Positions 1 to 5,776 of a DNA stretch of 10,958 bases are shown piece by piece. Below the pieces are notes generated by a model. It was given only the letters and a program-made list of their open reading frames with translations. It was not told where the DNA came from and did no database searches. This DNA comes from Legionella sp. (GTDB lineage: Bacteria; Pseudomonadota; Gammaproteobacteria; Legionellales; Legionellaceae): assembly GCA_004297865.1 (NCBI GenBank), contig SCSO01000113.1, positions 1-10,958 of the forward strand, read 5' to 3'. The position numbers and the translations under genes are program-made. Positions within the stretch are counted from its first letter, which is position 1; each line of letters starts with the position of its first letter.

Positions 1-53
1 TTCTTTTCTACCCTTGTCTCATATTGCCCGATTCGGTAATATACTGCTTTCAA

Positions 54-62
54 AAGGAGGAG
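54..62 (+). promoter_or_regulatory. Strong Shine-Dalgarno of fis
   Basis: AAGGAGGAG lies 9 to 11 bases before ATG 72. It is the best ribosome-binding match in the window and fixes the fis start at 72 rather than at TTG 24, which would place this purine run inside the coding sequence. Confidence 0.8.
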
Positions 63-71
63 CTAACAATA

Positions 72-353
72 ATGACAACAATCAGCAATGACGCAGGTGA
101 TACCACTGCCTCACTAGCCGAGAGCGTAACTCACTCAGTGCAAAAATATTTTTCAGAGCTTAAGGGAACTGATCCTGTTGACTTATACCAGTTTGTACTT
201 GAAGAAATTGAGACCCCTCTATTTCGTGCAGTAATGGAACACTGTAAGTACAATCAGTCCCGTGCGGCTATTATGCTGGGAATTAGTCGTGGAACTTTAA
301 GAACTAAGTTACGTCGTTATTTCGATGACAAATACGTGGGCACACGCGATTAA
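72..353 (+). CDS. fis: Fis family nucleoid-associated DNA-binding protein
   Basis: Small DNA-bending transcription factor that binds as a dimer to AT-rich 15-bp sites. The protein is 93 residues from ATG 72; E. coli Fis has 98. The C-terminal helix-turn-helix (about residues 61-83, NQSRAAIMLGISRGTLRTKL) is nearly the family consensus, with Arg73, Thr75, Arg77 and Lys79 in the recognition helix. About ten residues (DDKYVGTRD end) extend past the E. coli C terminus. The ATG at 72 is preferred over an in-frame TTG at 24 because a near-perfect Shine-Dalgarno (AAGGAGG, 54-60) precedes it and Fis proteins have short N termini. An intrinsic terminator follows directly, so fis is not co-transcribed with the next gene. 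Legionella carries several Fis paralogues, some of which repress effector genes; which paralogue this is cannot be told here. The usual upstream partner dusB is not recognisable in the 70 bases available. Confidence 0.93.
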   Translation: MTTISNDAGDTTASLAESVTHSVQKYFSELKGTDPVDLYQFVLEEIETPLFRAVMEHCKYNQSRAAIMLGISRGTLRTKLRRYFDDKYVGTRD

Positions 354-369
354 ACGAATATAAAAAAAT

Positions 370-395
370 AAAAGGGGAGCATTTGCTCCCCTTTT
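370..395 (+). terminator. Intrinsic terminator of fis
   Basis: A perfect 11-bp stem, AAAAGGGGAGC paired with GCTCCCCTTTT, has an ATTT loop at 381-384 and is followed by ATTTT. It starts 17 bases after the fis stop codon. The A-run on the left arm means it could also terminate from the minus strand. Confidence 0.93.
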
Positions 396-440
396 ATTTT
401 CCCAAAAAATTCATAACGTAACCCGTCTTAGATGAGTAGG

Positions 441-454
441 TGGGTTATGACCCA
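441..454. repeat. Small GGGT/ACCC hairpin, copy 1
   Basis: TGGGT-TATG-ACCCA is a perfect 5-bp inverted repeat. Its core, GGGTTATGACCCAA, matches GGGTTTCGACCCAA at 491-504 in all but two positions. GGGTTA at 442-447 could instead pair with TAACCC at 419-424, so two mutually exclusive folds are possible. The spacing and similarity of the two copies resemble a paired REP-like element. Confidence 0.5.
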
Positions 455-488
455 ACAATACCATTTCCACTTCGCTCAAGATCCTATG

Positions 489-504
489 TTGGGTTTCGAC
501 CCAA
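489..504. repeat. Small GGGT/ACCC hairpin, copy 2
   Basis: TTGGGT-TTCG-ACCCAA is a perfect 6-bp stem closed by a tetraloop, 48 bases after the first copy and with almost the same core. No T-run follows, so it is not a terminator. A longer relative with a TTGGGC arm lies behind prs at 3820-3841. Confidence 0.55.
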
Positions 505-530
505 TCTTCAAAATAATTAAAAATTTCTAT

Positions 531-545
531 GCAATTTTATAAAAC
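531..545. promoter_or_regulatory. Candidate Fis-binding site upstream of the oxidoreductase
   Basis: A G and a C lie 15 bases apart around an all-AT core from 534 to 544, the main determinants of Fis binding in E. coli. The pyrimidine/purine steps next to the core do not match well. A second, better site lies at 557-571. Confidence 0.3.
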
Positions 546-556
546 AAAGTTACTAT

Positions 557-571
557 GCGCTTTTTAAATGC
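557..571. promoter_or_regulatory. Second candidate Fis-binding site
   Basis: GCGCTTTTTAAATGC fits the E. coli Fis pattern GNNYAWWWWWTRNNC except at positions 5 and 11. It lies 26 bp centre to centre from the 531-545 candidate and 45 bases before the start codon at 616. The consensus is degenerate and the DNA is AT-rich, so chance is a real alternative. Confidence 0.3.
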
Positions 572-578
572 TAAGTGC

Positions 579-610
579 TCATTAAAAGAATTTTAATGAA
601 TCTCTAGAGA
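579..610. promoter_or_regulatory. Two adjacent palindromes in the leader of the oxidoreductase
   Basis: The first palindrome (579-599) has perfect 9-bp arms, TCATTAAAA and TTTTAATGA, around GAA. The second (601-610) is the perfect decamer TCTCTAGAGA, whose right half overlaps the only Shine-Dalgarno-like stretch (GAGAG, 607-611) before ATG 616. The position suits an operator for a dimeric repressor or an RNA hairpin limiting ribosome access. No known regulator is recognised. Confidence 0.45.
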
Positions 611-615
611 GTTTT

Positions 616-2115
616 ATGGATAAAATCATTATTATAGGTGCAGGGGTTGCAGGAATGGGGGCTGCCTTAGATCTTGCAAAAGCAGGCTTTAAAGTCGTCG
701 TGATCGAAGAACATGGCTTGGGTTATGGTTCCAGTAGTAGAAATGCTGCGCGCATGGGTCATGGATTTCATTATACTGACCTAGAAACTGCAAAAACGTG
801 TTTACGCGCTTCAATAAATGTACAGCGCGAATATCCAGGCTTTCTTTTAGAACCCTCTGCAGACTCTCCTCTAGCTCATGGACGCTATTTTATAATGCGT
901 AATTCTGTCCCAAGTAAAGAAGTTGTCCTACAAAGGTATACCGCACTTCAAGAGGAATACTGTCGTTTAATAAAAGATGATCCCCGTAATGAAGTCTTTG
1001 GTCCACCAGATAAATTTTTCCGTATTCTTGATCCTTCCGAATATGAAAATTTGGTCAATACAGAAAATATTGCATTGGGAATTGAAACGAATGAGCATTT
1101 ATTCCGTTGGGATTCTTTCCTAAGAATCATGCGAATCCGATTGGAAACTCATCCTAACATTGAACTTCAAGAACACACTAAAGTTCTCAATATTAAAAGA
1201 AAAATGGAAGGAGCAAACCGTTTTGTTTTAGAGACTAAGAATGAAAATGGAGATTGTGTTGATTTAGAAGCTAATACGATTGTGAATTCCACTTGGGAAA
1301 ATATAGAGCTTCTCAATGCAGGCCTAGGTATAGTTTCAGAGCCAAGAACCAATCGCTTAAAAGTAATTTTAGAAGTTGAACTTCCACTAGTACTTCACGA
1401 ATGCAATTCCATGTTTTTTTGCTTTGGTCCTTTTGGAATGATGGTCAATCTTGGAGGAGGCAAAGCAATGATCACTTATGCCGAGATCACTAATGTGGAA
1501 ATGATCACTGATCTTAAATTGAGTGAGAAAGCTGAACGTTTATATCACCAAGGACCTACAGCAGATGAAGTGCAGCACTATGGACAACTAATACTTGATG
1601 GGATCAAGCGTTTTATTCCTGCCTTAGAAAAAGCAAAAATTGTGGCACTGAAATTCGGCTTCGTACAAACTGATGGGAAATTAAGTAAAAACCTAGTACA
1701 AGATCCAACAGATGATTATCATAAACGTGTAAATCATGGTGTCCGTGCAGAACAAGTTGGCCTGGTTTCCAATCCTTCAAGAAAATTATTTTATTTTAAG
1801 GATAATGCGCAACTGGTATTGCAGCACATTCGGGAATTTGAGAAAGCAGATGAGTTAATTGAACAAACCATGCAATCTCTGAGAGAGCAATTGCAAAGTG
1901 AACAACTGCAATTAACTCCAAAAACAGAACGCCGTTCGCGACAAAAATTAGAATGTCGAAATATTCCAGAATTACTAGCTTCTTCTTCGGCTGAGCTGCA
2001 AAAAGAATTACGAAGTGATATTAAAGTTCAAGCGTCACTCAATGCATTAAGTTTCTTAACAGGCAACAAGCAACCGCAAGATTGCGCGACTTCTAGTAAT
2101 CAATTACAAATATAG
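616..2115 (+). CDS. FAD-dependent oxidoreductase of the DAO type with a C-terminal extension
   Basis: A 499-residue soluble flavoprotein, probably oxidising an amine or hydroxy acid; the substrate cannot be read from the sequence. The N terminus is a classical Rossmann dinucleotide fold: G8-x-G10-x-x-G13 after a hydrophobic strand, with Glu31 at the end of the second strand for the FAD ribose. GSSSRNAARMGHGFHY (38-53) resembles the FAD-contacting segment of the DAO/GlpD group. GLVSNPSRKLFYF (about 387-399) resembles the C-terminal FAD-contact region of GlpD-like enzymes. Residues from about 405 to the end form a charged, Gln/Glu-rich, probably helical tail that is unusual for the family. There is no signal peptide. 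ATG 616 directly precedes the Rossmann strand. The gene stands alone, after the fis terminator and converging on the LRR gene with 13 bases between. Secretion as an effector is possible but unproven. Confidence 0.8.
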   Translation: MDKIIIIGAGVAGMGAALDLAKAGFKVVVIEEHGLGYGSSSRNAARMGHGFHYTDLETAKTCLRASINVQREYPGFLLEPSADSPLAHGRYFIMRNSVPSKEVVLQRYTALQEEYCRLIKDDPRNEVFGPPDKFFRILDPSEYENLVNTENIALGIETNEHLFRWDSFLRIMRIRLETHPNIELQEHTKVLNIKRKMEGANRFVLETKNENGDCVDLEANTIVNSTWENIELLNAGLGIVSEPRTNRLKVILEVELPLVLHECNSMFFCFGPFGMMVNLGGGKAMITYAEITNVEMITDLKLSEKAERLYHQGPTADEVQHYGQLILDGIKRFIPALEKAKIVALKFGFVQTDGKLSKNLVQDPTDDYHKRVNHGVRAEQVGLVSNPSRKLFYFKDNAQLVLQHIREFEKADELIEQTMQSLREQLQSEQLQLTPKTERRSRQKLECRNIPELLASSSAELQKELRSDIKVQASLNALSFLTGNKQPQDCATSSNQLQI

Positions 2116-2128
2116 AAGAAGCGCTATC

Positions 2129-3640
2129 CTAAAGGTTGATAGGAGTTGAGGTTGAGGGCGCTGGAGCCATTAAGGCAAGTTTTCTTCGTGGTTTAATCCA
2201 GCGAAAGAAACTAATAGTATCATCATTATCTTGTAACAATTCATCATTTGGTTTTTGCGAAAACTTTGGCAATTCCTTCGTTAAGGGCGTAAAGAAAGCA
2301 GCAGTAGTTCGTCTAGCTAGTTGAGGAAATTGGTATTGTAGATTTGCAGCAGGGGGTGGCACAGCAAAACTCGCCATTCTACTTTTTAATGAAACCGGTA
2401 AATCGGGATCAGTTTTCATCTCCCATAACAGTAAATTGGCACTTGCTCGGTATGTTGGAGCGCTTGCAACAAGAGAATATAAACGAAGTACTTCATGCAT
2501 GCGTAATTCTTTGGAGTTAGCCCAACTCTCTGAAGGAGCTTCTAGTAACATGATTGCGCCGCTAATTAATAAGCCTGTCGTTAAATAAGCTAATTCCTTA
2601 TTTAAAAAATCAAAATTTCTCAAATAGTATAACATGAGCGATAATAAGCAATTATTGAAGTAGAAAGGTGAGCAAAGAGTAGGAGTTAAAAAGTCACTTG
2701 GTTGTGAATCATTTATTGCTTGAACATGACCTTGTAATACATTATTAAGAAAATAAGATTCAATATCCAAAGTTAAAGATTCTCGATAGAGATTTCTCCA
2801 TAAATGATAAGTGTAAGGAATAGGTAACTCTGCAAATTGATTATCTTTTAAAATAAGCATTTTTATCTGCTTTCGCAAAATTTCAAAAAAATTGGCTAAC
2901 TCCCCACCACTGAGGTTGCATAGGTAATTTCCCATCAAATTAAGCTGTATTAGTTGCTTTGGCAGAGCGTTAGGTATTCGTATCAAATAGCTGAATGGCA
3001 CTGAACTTAAAAAATTATAACTCAGATCTAATCGTTCTAGATTATCCCCTAGAAGCGCTGTCAGAGGAATGATTAATGCCCCCAATGCATATAGATTGTT
3101 TCCAGCTAGATCCAACGCCAAAAGATGTGGCGGTAAGGCTTTCAAAAAAGAATCTAAACGTTTCAGCGGAATATTCGATAAATTACAGCCTCGAAGACTG
3201 AGCTCCGTAATTTGCGGACTCAAAGCTTGTACTAACTTATTTAATACCTTTGTAGGTACGAAAGTAAGGTCGTTGTGACTCCAATCCATAATCTTAGGTG
3301 GATTGGGTTGAAAATACACTTCAAAGGAAATGCCTGTACAACGGTTATTTTCTGAGATGAAAATAAAGGTTTGCATCTTCGGTAGGAGATGTTCAAAAAT
3401 TAACTTTAATTCACCTAAGGTAAGTTTTTCTAGCGTTTTTATACCTATAGTGACTAAATTCACGTTAGGTGGGAGAGTGTCTATCGTTGATAATAAAACA
3501 TCGGAGGATACTTCATTATACCAACCTCCAGGCTGATCTTCACTAGAATGAATACTCAAATAAGTTTCGGCTGTTTGGGGAGCCTTAGCGGAGGCCTCTA
3601 AATTATCATGGTTGATATATTGAATATAATAATCTGACAA
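2129..3640 (-). CDS. Leucine-rich-repeat protein, candidate secreted effector
   Basis: A 503-residue protein without signal peptide. Repeat cores occur at residues 118 (MDWSHNDL), 147 (LSLRGCNL), 176 (LDLAGNNL), 204 (LDLSYNFL), 233 (LNLMGNYL) and 262 (LILKDNQF), a regular 28-29 residue period typical of ribonuclease-inhibitor-like LRRs. Weaker repeats may begin near 61 and 91. Residues 300-503 are a separate, mostly helical region with a hydrophobic stretch at 351-367 and a basic patch (KPRRK, 483-487). The last ten residues are rich in Ser, Thr, Pro and Ala with Ile at -3, as in many Dot/Icm effectors. The start is TTG with a good Shine-Dalgarno (3646-3651); the first in-frame ATG would remove 88 residues. 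LRR domains bind proteins, so a host target is plausible, but that role is inferred. The target and the C-terminal activity are not recognised. Confidence 0.82.
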   Translation of the reverse strand: MSDYYIQYINHDNLEASAKAPQTAETYLSIHSSEDQPGGWYNEVSSDVLLSTIDTLPPNVNLVTIGIKTLEKLTLGELKLIFEHLLPKMQTFIFISENNRCTGISFEVYFQPNPPKIMDWSHNDLTFVPTKVLNKLVQALSPQITELSLRGCNLSNIPLKRLDSFLKALPPHLLALDLAGNNLYALGALIIPLTALLGDNLERLDLSYNFLSSVPFSYLIRIPNALPKQLIQLNLMGNYLCNLSGGELANFFEILRKQIKMLILKDNQFAELPIPYTYHLWRNLYRESLTLDIESYFLNNVLQGHVQAINDSQPSDFLTPTLCSPFYFNNCLLSLMLYYLRNFDFLNKELAYLTTGLLISGAIMLLEAPSESWANSKELRMHEVLRLYSLVASAPTYRASANLLLWEMKTDPDLPVSLKSRMASFAVPPPAANLQYQFPQLARRTTAAFFTPLTKELPKFSQKPNDELLQDNDDTISFFRWIKPRRKLALMAPAPSTSTPINL

Positions 3641-3645
3641 ACCCT

Positions 3646-3651
3646 TTCCTT
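3646..3651 (-). promoter_or_regulatory. Shine-Dalgarno that sets the TTG start of the LRR gene
   Basis: On the minus strand AAGGAA stands 5 bases before TTG 3640. No in-frame ATG lies nearby, so this site supports the rare start codon and the full-length 503-residue product. Confidence 0.65.
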
Positions 3652-3673
3652 ATCGCCTCAAGAAGTGGGCTAA

Positions 3674-3703
3674 ATATTAACACGGAGTTTTTATTTTGGT
3701 CAA
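3674..3703 (-). promoter_or_regulatory. Probable sigma-70 promoter of the LRR gene
   Basis: On the minus strand TTGACC (3703-3698) is followed after 18 bp by TAATAT (3679-3674) with an upstream TGT giving an extended -10. The predicted transcript starts near 3667, leaving a leader of about 27 bases with the Shine-Dalgarno. The -10 region reads GTTAATATT, close to the cTTAATatT motif that I recall for the PmrA effector regulator of Legionella and Coxiella, although overlap with the -10 would be an unusual position. Confidence 0.5.
3687..3701. promoter_or_regulatory. Candidate Fis-binding site over the LRR promoter
   Basis: A G and a C lie 15 bases apart, with pyrimidine at position 4, an AT core, and TG at positions 11-12. 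This fits the E. coli Fis pattern GNNYAWWWWWTRNNC except at position 5. It covers part of the -35 element, where a bound protein would block RNA polymerase. Confidence 0.33.
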
Positions 3704-3735
3704 TAGGGGGCCATCTATATGCGGGTTCTCGTGAA

Positions 3736-3808
3736 CGTGCTGGTGCCCGTGCCCGTTTTTTATATTGTGCAATATTCAAAGACGGGCAGGGGCACACTCA
3801 AGGGCACG
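3736..3808. repeat. Nested long palindrome between the LRR gene and prs
   Basis: The inner arms, GTGCCCGTGCCCGT (3743-3756) and ACGGGCAGGGGCAC (3782-3795), pair over 14 bp with one mismatch. Between them lies another hairpin, ATATTG-TG-CAATAT (3762-3775). Outer arms CGTGC (3736-3740) and GCACG (3804-3808) extend the symmetry, and each side holds two GTGCCC/GGGCAC units. The block is GC-rich in AT-rich surroundings. No protein is convincingly encoded. It resembles a small palindromic repeat of the MITE or REP kind. Confidence 0.65.
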
Positions 3809-3819
3809 AAAAAGTCGTA

Positions 3820-3841
3820 GGTTGGGCTGAAAAGCCCAACC
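3820..3841 (-). terminator. GAAA-tetraloop hairpin behind prs, likely terminator and repeat relative
   Basis: GGTTGGGCT pairs perfectly with AGCCCAACC over 9 bp around four bases (GAAA on the plus strand). On the minus strand the hairpin begins 9 bases after the prs stop and is followed by TACGACTTTTT, so the T-run is seven bases away; termination is plausible but not canonical. The stem shares the TTGGGY core with the hairpins at 441-454 and 489-504. Confidence 0.5.
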
Positions 3842-3850
3842 ATAAAGGGA

Positions 3851-4795
3851 TTAATCAGCAAACATAGAGCTAACAGATTCTTCCACATTCACTCGTTTAA
3901 TAGCCTGAGCTAACATATCAGCAAGGCTAACCACGCGGATTTTAGCGCAATTTTTTGCTTCAGCCGATAAAGGAATGGTGTCAGTAATAACTACTTCATC
4001 CAAGCAGGAATTAGTGATATTAGCGACGGCAGGGCCAGACAATACGGGATGGGTAATATAAGCACGAACGCTTCTGGCGCCGTTTTTCTTGAGCGCTAGA
4101 GCAGCTGAACATAAGGTGCCAGCTGTATCCACAATATCATCCACGATAATACAATTTTTATCCGCAGGTTCACCAATAATATGCATGACCTCTGATTTAT
4201 TAGGCCCACTACGACGTTTATCGATAATCGACATTTCAGCATCATTTAAACGCTTAGCAATTGCACGGGCGCGGACCACACCACCGACATCCGGTGATAC
4301 AATCATGATATTAGATAATTGTTGCTTGGCCATGTCTTCAAGCAAAATCGGGGTGGAATAGACGTTATCCACGGGCATATAGAAAAAGCCTTGGATTTGA
4401 TCAGCATGTAAGTCAACGGTGAGCACACGACAAATACCTACGGAAGCCATCATATCAGCAACAACTTTTGCCGTAATGGGCACCCGGGCATAACCACGTC
4501 TATCTTGACGTGCGTACCCAAAATAAGGAACTACAGCGGTAATTCGTCCAGCAGAAGAGCGTCTTAAGGCATCAGCCATAATCAACAATTCCATTAGATT
4601 ATCATTGGTAGGAGCACAAGTTGATTGGACCACGAAAACATCTCTACCACGAACGTTTTCTAAAATCTCAACCATGGTTTCTCCGTCACTAAACGTGCCA
4701 ACGGTTGCTTTACCAATAGGTATTTGCAAATGAGAAGAAATTTTCAATGCCAATTCAGGGTTGGCATTCCCGGTAAAAATCATCATTGTGGACAT
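3851..4795 (-). CDS. prs: Ribose-phosphate pyrophosphokinase (PRPP synthetase)
   Basis: Cytosolic enzyme making 5-phosphoribosyl-1-pyrophosphate from ribose 5-phosphate and ATP for purine, pyrimidine, histidine, tryptophan and NAD synthesis. The 314 residues align almost end to end with E. coli Prs (315). Visible signatures are FSDGE (35-39), the ATP-binding region [10 protein letters not shown] (91-100), catalytic His130 in [10 protein letters not shown], the flexible-loop start KRR (193-195), and the PRPP/ribose-phosphate loop [12 protein letters not shown] (216-227). The loop after QDRR is one residue shorter than in E. coli. ATG 4795 has AAGG ten bases upstream and gives the family's usual N terminus. 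It lies downstream of tRNA-Gln and lolB on the same strand, with a 154-base leader after the tRNA. The rplY and pth genes that follow prs in many relatives are absent here; the LRR gene lies there instead. Confidence 0.98.
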   Translation of the reverse strand: MSTMMIFTGNANPELALKISSHLQIPIGKATVGTFSDGETMVEILENVRGRDVFVVQSTCAPTNDNLMELLIMADALRRSSAGRITAVVPYFGYARQDRRGYARVPITAKVVADMMASVGICRVLTVDLHADQIQGFFYMPVDNVYSTPILLEDMAKQQLSNIMIVSPDVGGVVRARAIAKRLNDAEMSIIDKRRSGPNKSEVMHIIGEPADKNCIIVDDIVDTAGTLCSAALALKKNGARSVRAYITHPVLSGPAVANITNSCLDEVVITDTIPLSAEAKNCAKIRVVSLADMLAQAIKRVNVEESVSSMFAD

Positions 4796-4842
4796 GTGTA
4801 AAAAGCCTTAGATTGAGGTTAATCAGTTAACTTAAACACATA

Positions 4843-4920
4843 GCAGAAGACAGCCAGAAAGATATTATTATTGTTATTTAAGCGATACGAGTAACGCATC
4901 CTTCTAGGGTTATCTTCTGC
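4843..4920 (-). other. Potential structured leader of prs
   Basis: The perfect 8-bp inverted repeat GCAGAAGA (4843-4850) and TCTTCTGC (4913-4920) encloses 62 bases between tRNA-Gln and prs. On the minus strand the repeat also contains smaller pairings such as CCT-AGA-AGG. The long 5' leader of prs in E. coli is known, but no known riboswitch or PurR box is recognised here. It could also be a processing stem between the tRNA and the mRNA. Confidence 0.3.
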
Positions 4921-4949
4921 CGTCTGTTTACTTGAATCAACAAGAAAAG

Positions 4950-5024
4950 TGGCAGGGGTGCTAGGATTCGAACCTAGGTATGCAGGGATCAAAACCCTGT
5001 GCCTTACCGCTTGGCGACACCCCT
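4950..5024 (-). tRNA. glnV-like: tRNA-Gln (anticodon UUG)
   Basis: A complete 75-base cloverleaf with encoded 3' CCA. The acceptor stem is AGGGGTG with CACCCCT, the D arm begins GCC and ends GGC, the anticodon stem is CAGGG with CCCTG around the loop TTTTGAT (anticodon TTG), and the T arm is CTAGG-TTCGAAT-CCTAG with one further variable base. It closely matches E. coli tRNA-Gln. It lies between lolB and prs, where pseudomonads also carry tRNA-Gln beside prs. The weak A1-U72 pair is characteristic of glutaminyl-tRNA. Confidence 0.97.
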
Positions 5025-5070
5025 AAAATTTGTAGATTCTACCGCATCCATGAGCAATTTTTATGTACTT

Positions 5071-5099
5071 CCCTGCAAATGTGCGCGTATTTTGCAGGG
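5071..5099. promoter_or_regulatory. Perfect inverted repeat over the tRNA-Gln promoter region
   Basis: CCCTGCAAA (5071-5079) and TTTGCAGGG (5091-5099) are perfect 9-bp arms 20 bp apart centre to centre, about two DNA turns, as in many operators. The arm at 5091-5099 overlaps the -10 of the putative promoter. No T-run follows on the minus strand, so it is not a usual lolB terminator; on the plus strand CTTTT follows, but no gene is transcribed that way here. Confidence 0.45.
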
Positions 5100-5117
5100 C
5101 TTTTAAATGGATGTCAA
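5089..5117 (-). promoter_or_regulatory. Candidate sigma-70 promoter for tRNA-Gln and prs
   Basis: On the minus strand a perfect TTGACA (5117-5112) is followed after 17 bp by CAAAAT (5094-5089, four of six). It lies in the gap after lolB and about 65 bases before the tRNA 5' end. A second -10-like TAGAAT nearer the tRNA has no good -35. Confidence 0.42.
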
Positions 5118-5141
5118 CTTTAGACAGCAAATAATTTTTAA

Positions 5142-5741
5142 TTACGCTCCCCAACTCTTAATGACTACTTTTACCATGACCCCTTGACCATCCAAACGAA
5201 TCATACTGGGCAGATCCACCCCGTTTACAGAGGTAAATTTGGTAAAGTTAACGGTATAACCGCCTTGTTGTAATCTCACTAGGTGATTATATTGGTCGCG
5301 AGCCTCTTTGGGAGTGCCACCAGGAGCGGGTAAACCACGTACCCAATAGTAAAGATTACTCACAGGTAATCTGACTCCGGTATGCTTTAAGAGTAGTTCT
5401 TCAGCACTATTGGAGCTAAATTTCTTAGGACCATCTTGATAGGTCACATTGCCGCCACTGCGGTTGATGATCACAGAACCACCACCCAACGGACCCACTA
5501 AACGGATTTGATAAGCGCTAGGACCGGATTGCGCCCAATTGATGGTCGCGGTAAAGCCTTTGGTTTTATTCTTAGCGGCTATGCCTCCGCTAATATTCCA
5601 CGAGGAAATGGTGGCCGTTTGGGCCTCTCTTTTTTCAACAGGAATGACCTTATTAACAGGTAATTCTGCTGCTGGTTTTGGTGGCGCGCACGCGGTTAAG
5701 AAACAAGCGGAAACAATGATTAAACGTTTAGTCTGGTTCAT
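5142..5741 (-). CDS. lolB: Outer-membrane lipoprotein LolB
   Basis: Outer-membrane receptor that takes lipoproteins from periplasmic LolA and inserts them into the outer membrane. The 199-residue precursor has a lipoprotein signal peptide: basic N terminus (K5, R6), hydrophobic core and lipobox L15-T-A-C18. The residue after Cys18 is Ala, not Asp, consistent with outer-membrane sorting. WNISGGIAAK (48-57) matches the conserved WxxxGRIxxK-like opening of LolB, and a LolB-type pattern (GPLGGGSVII, YYWVRGLPAPGG) follows. GAGGG six bases before ATG 5741 supports the start. It is divergent from coaD over 84 bases. In many gammaproteobacteria lolB is followed by ispE and then prs; here ispE is missing and tRNA-Gln follows. 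Confidence 0.92.
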   Translation of the reverse strand: MNQTKRLIIVSACFLTACAPPKPAAELPVNKVIPVEKREAQTATISSWNISGGIAAKNKTKGFTATINWAQSGPSAYQIRLVGPLGGGSVIINRSGGNVTYQDGPKKFSSNSAEELLLKHTGVRLPVSNLYYWVRGLPAPGGTPKEARDQYNHLVRLQQGGYTVNFTKFTSVNGVDLPSMIRLDGQGVMVKVVIKSWGA

Positions 5742-5776
5742 AATTTACCCTCAAGTCCATTTAAGTAGTTTTTCAA

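Noticed and set aside
1..91. Open frame 2 running from the window edge to TGA 89-91, overlapping the fis start, and an open frame 1 ending at 37-39
   Set aside because: Either could be the tail of an upstream gene, but the residues are too few and match no recognised C terminus such as DusB.
2124..2142. Possible shared terminator between the oxidoreductase and LRR genes
   Set aside because: Only a 5-bp stem (CTATC / GATAG) with no T-run, and most of it lies in the LRR coding end.
3606..3797. Minus-strand open frame of 63 codons in the palindromic gap
   Set aside because: It is made largely from the palindrome (Arg/Ala/Pro-rich), overlaps the LRR start in another frame and has no supporting ribosome site.
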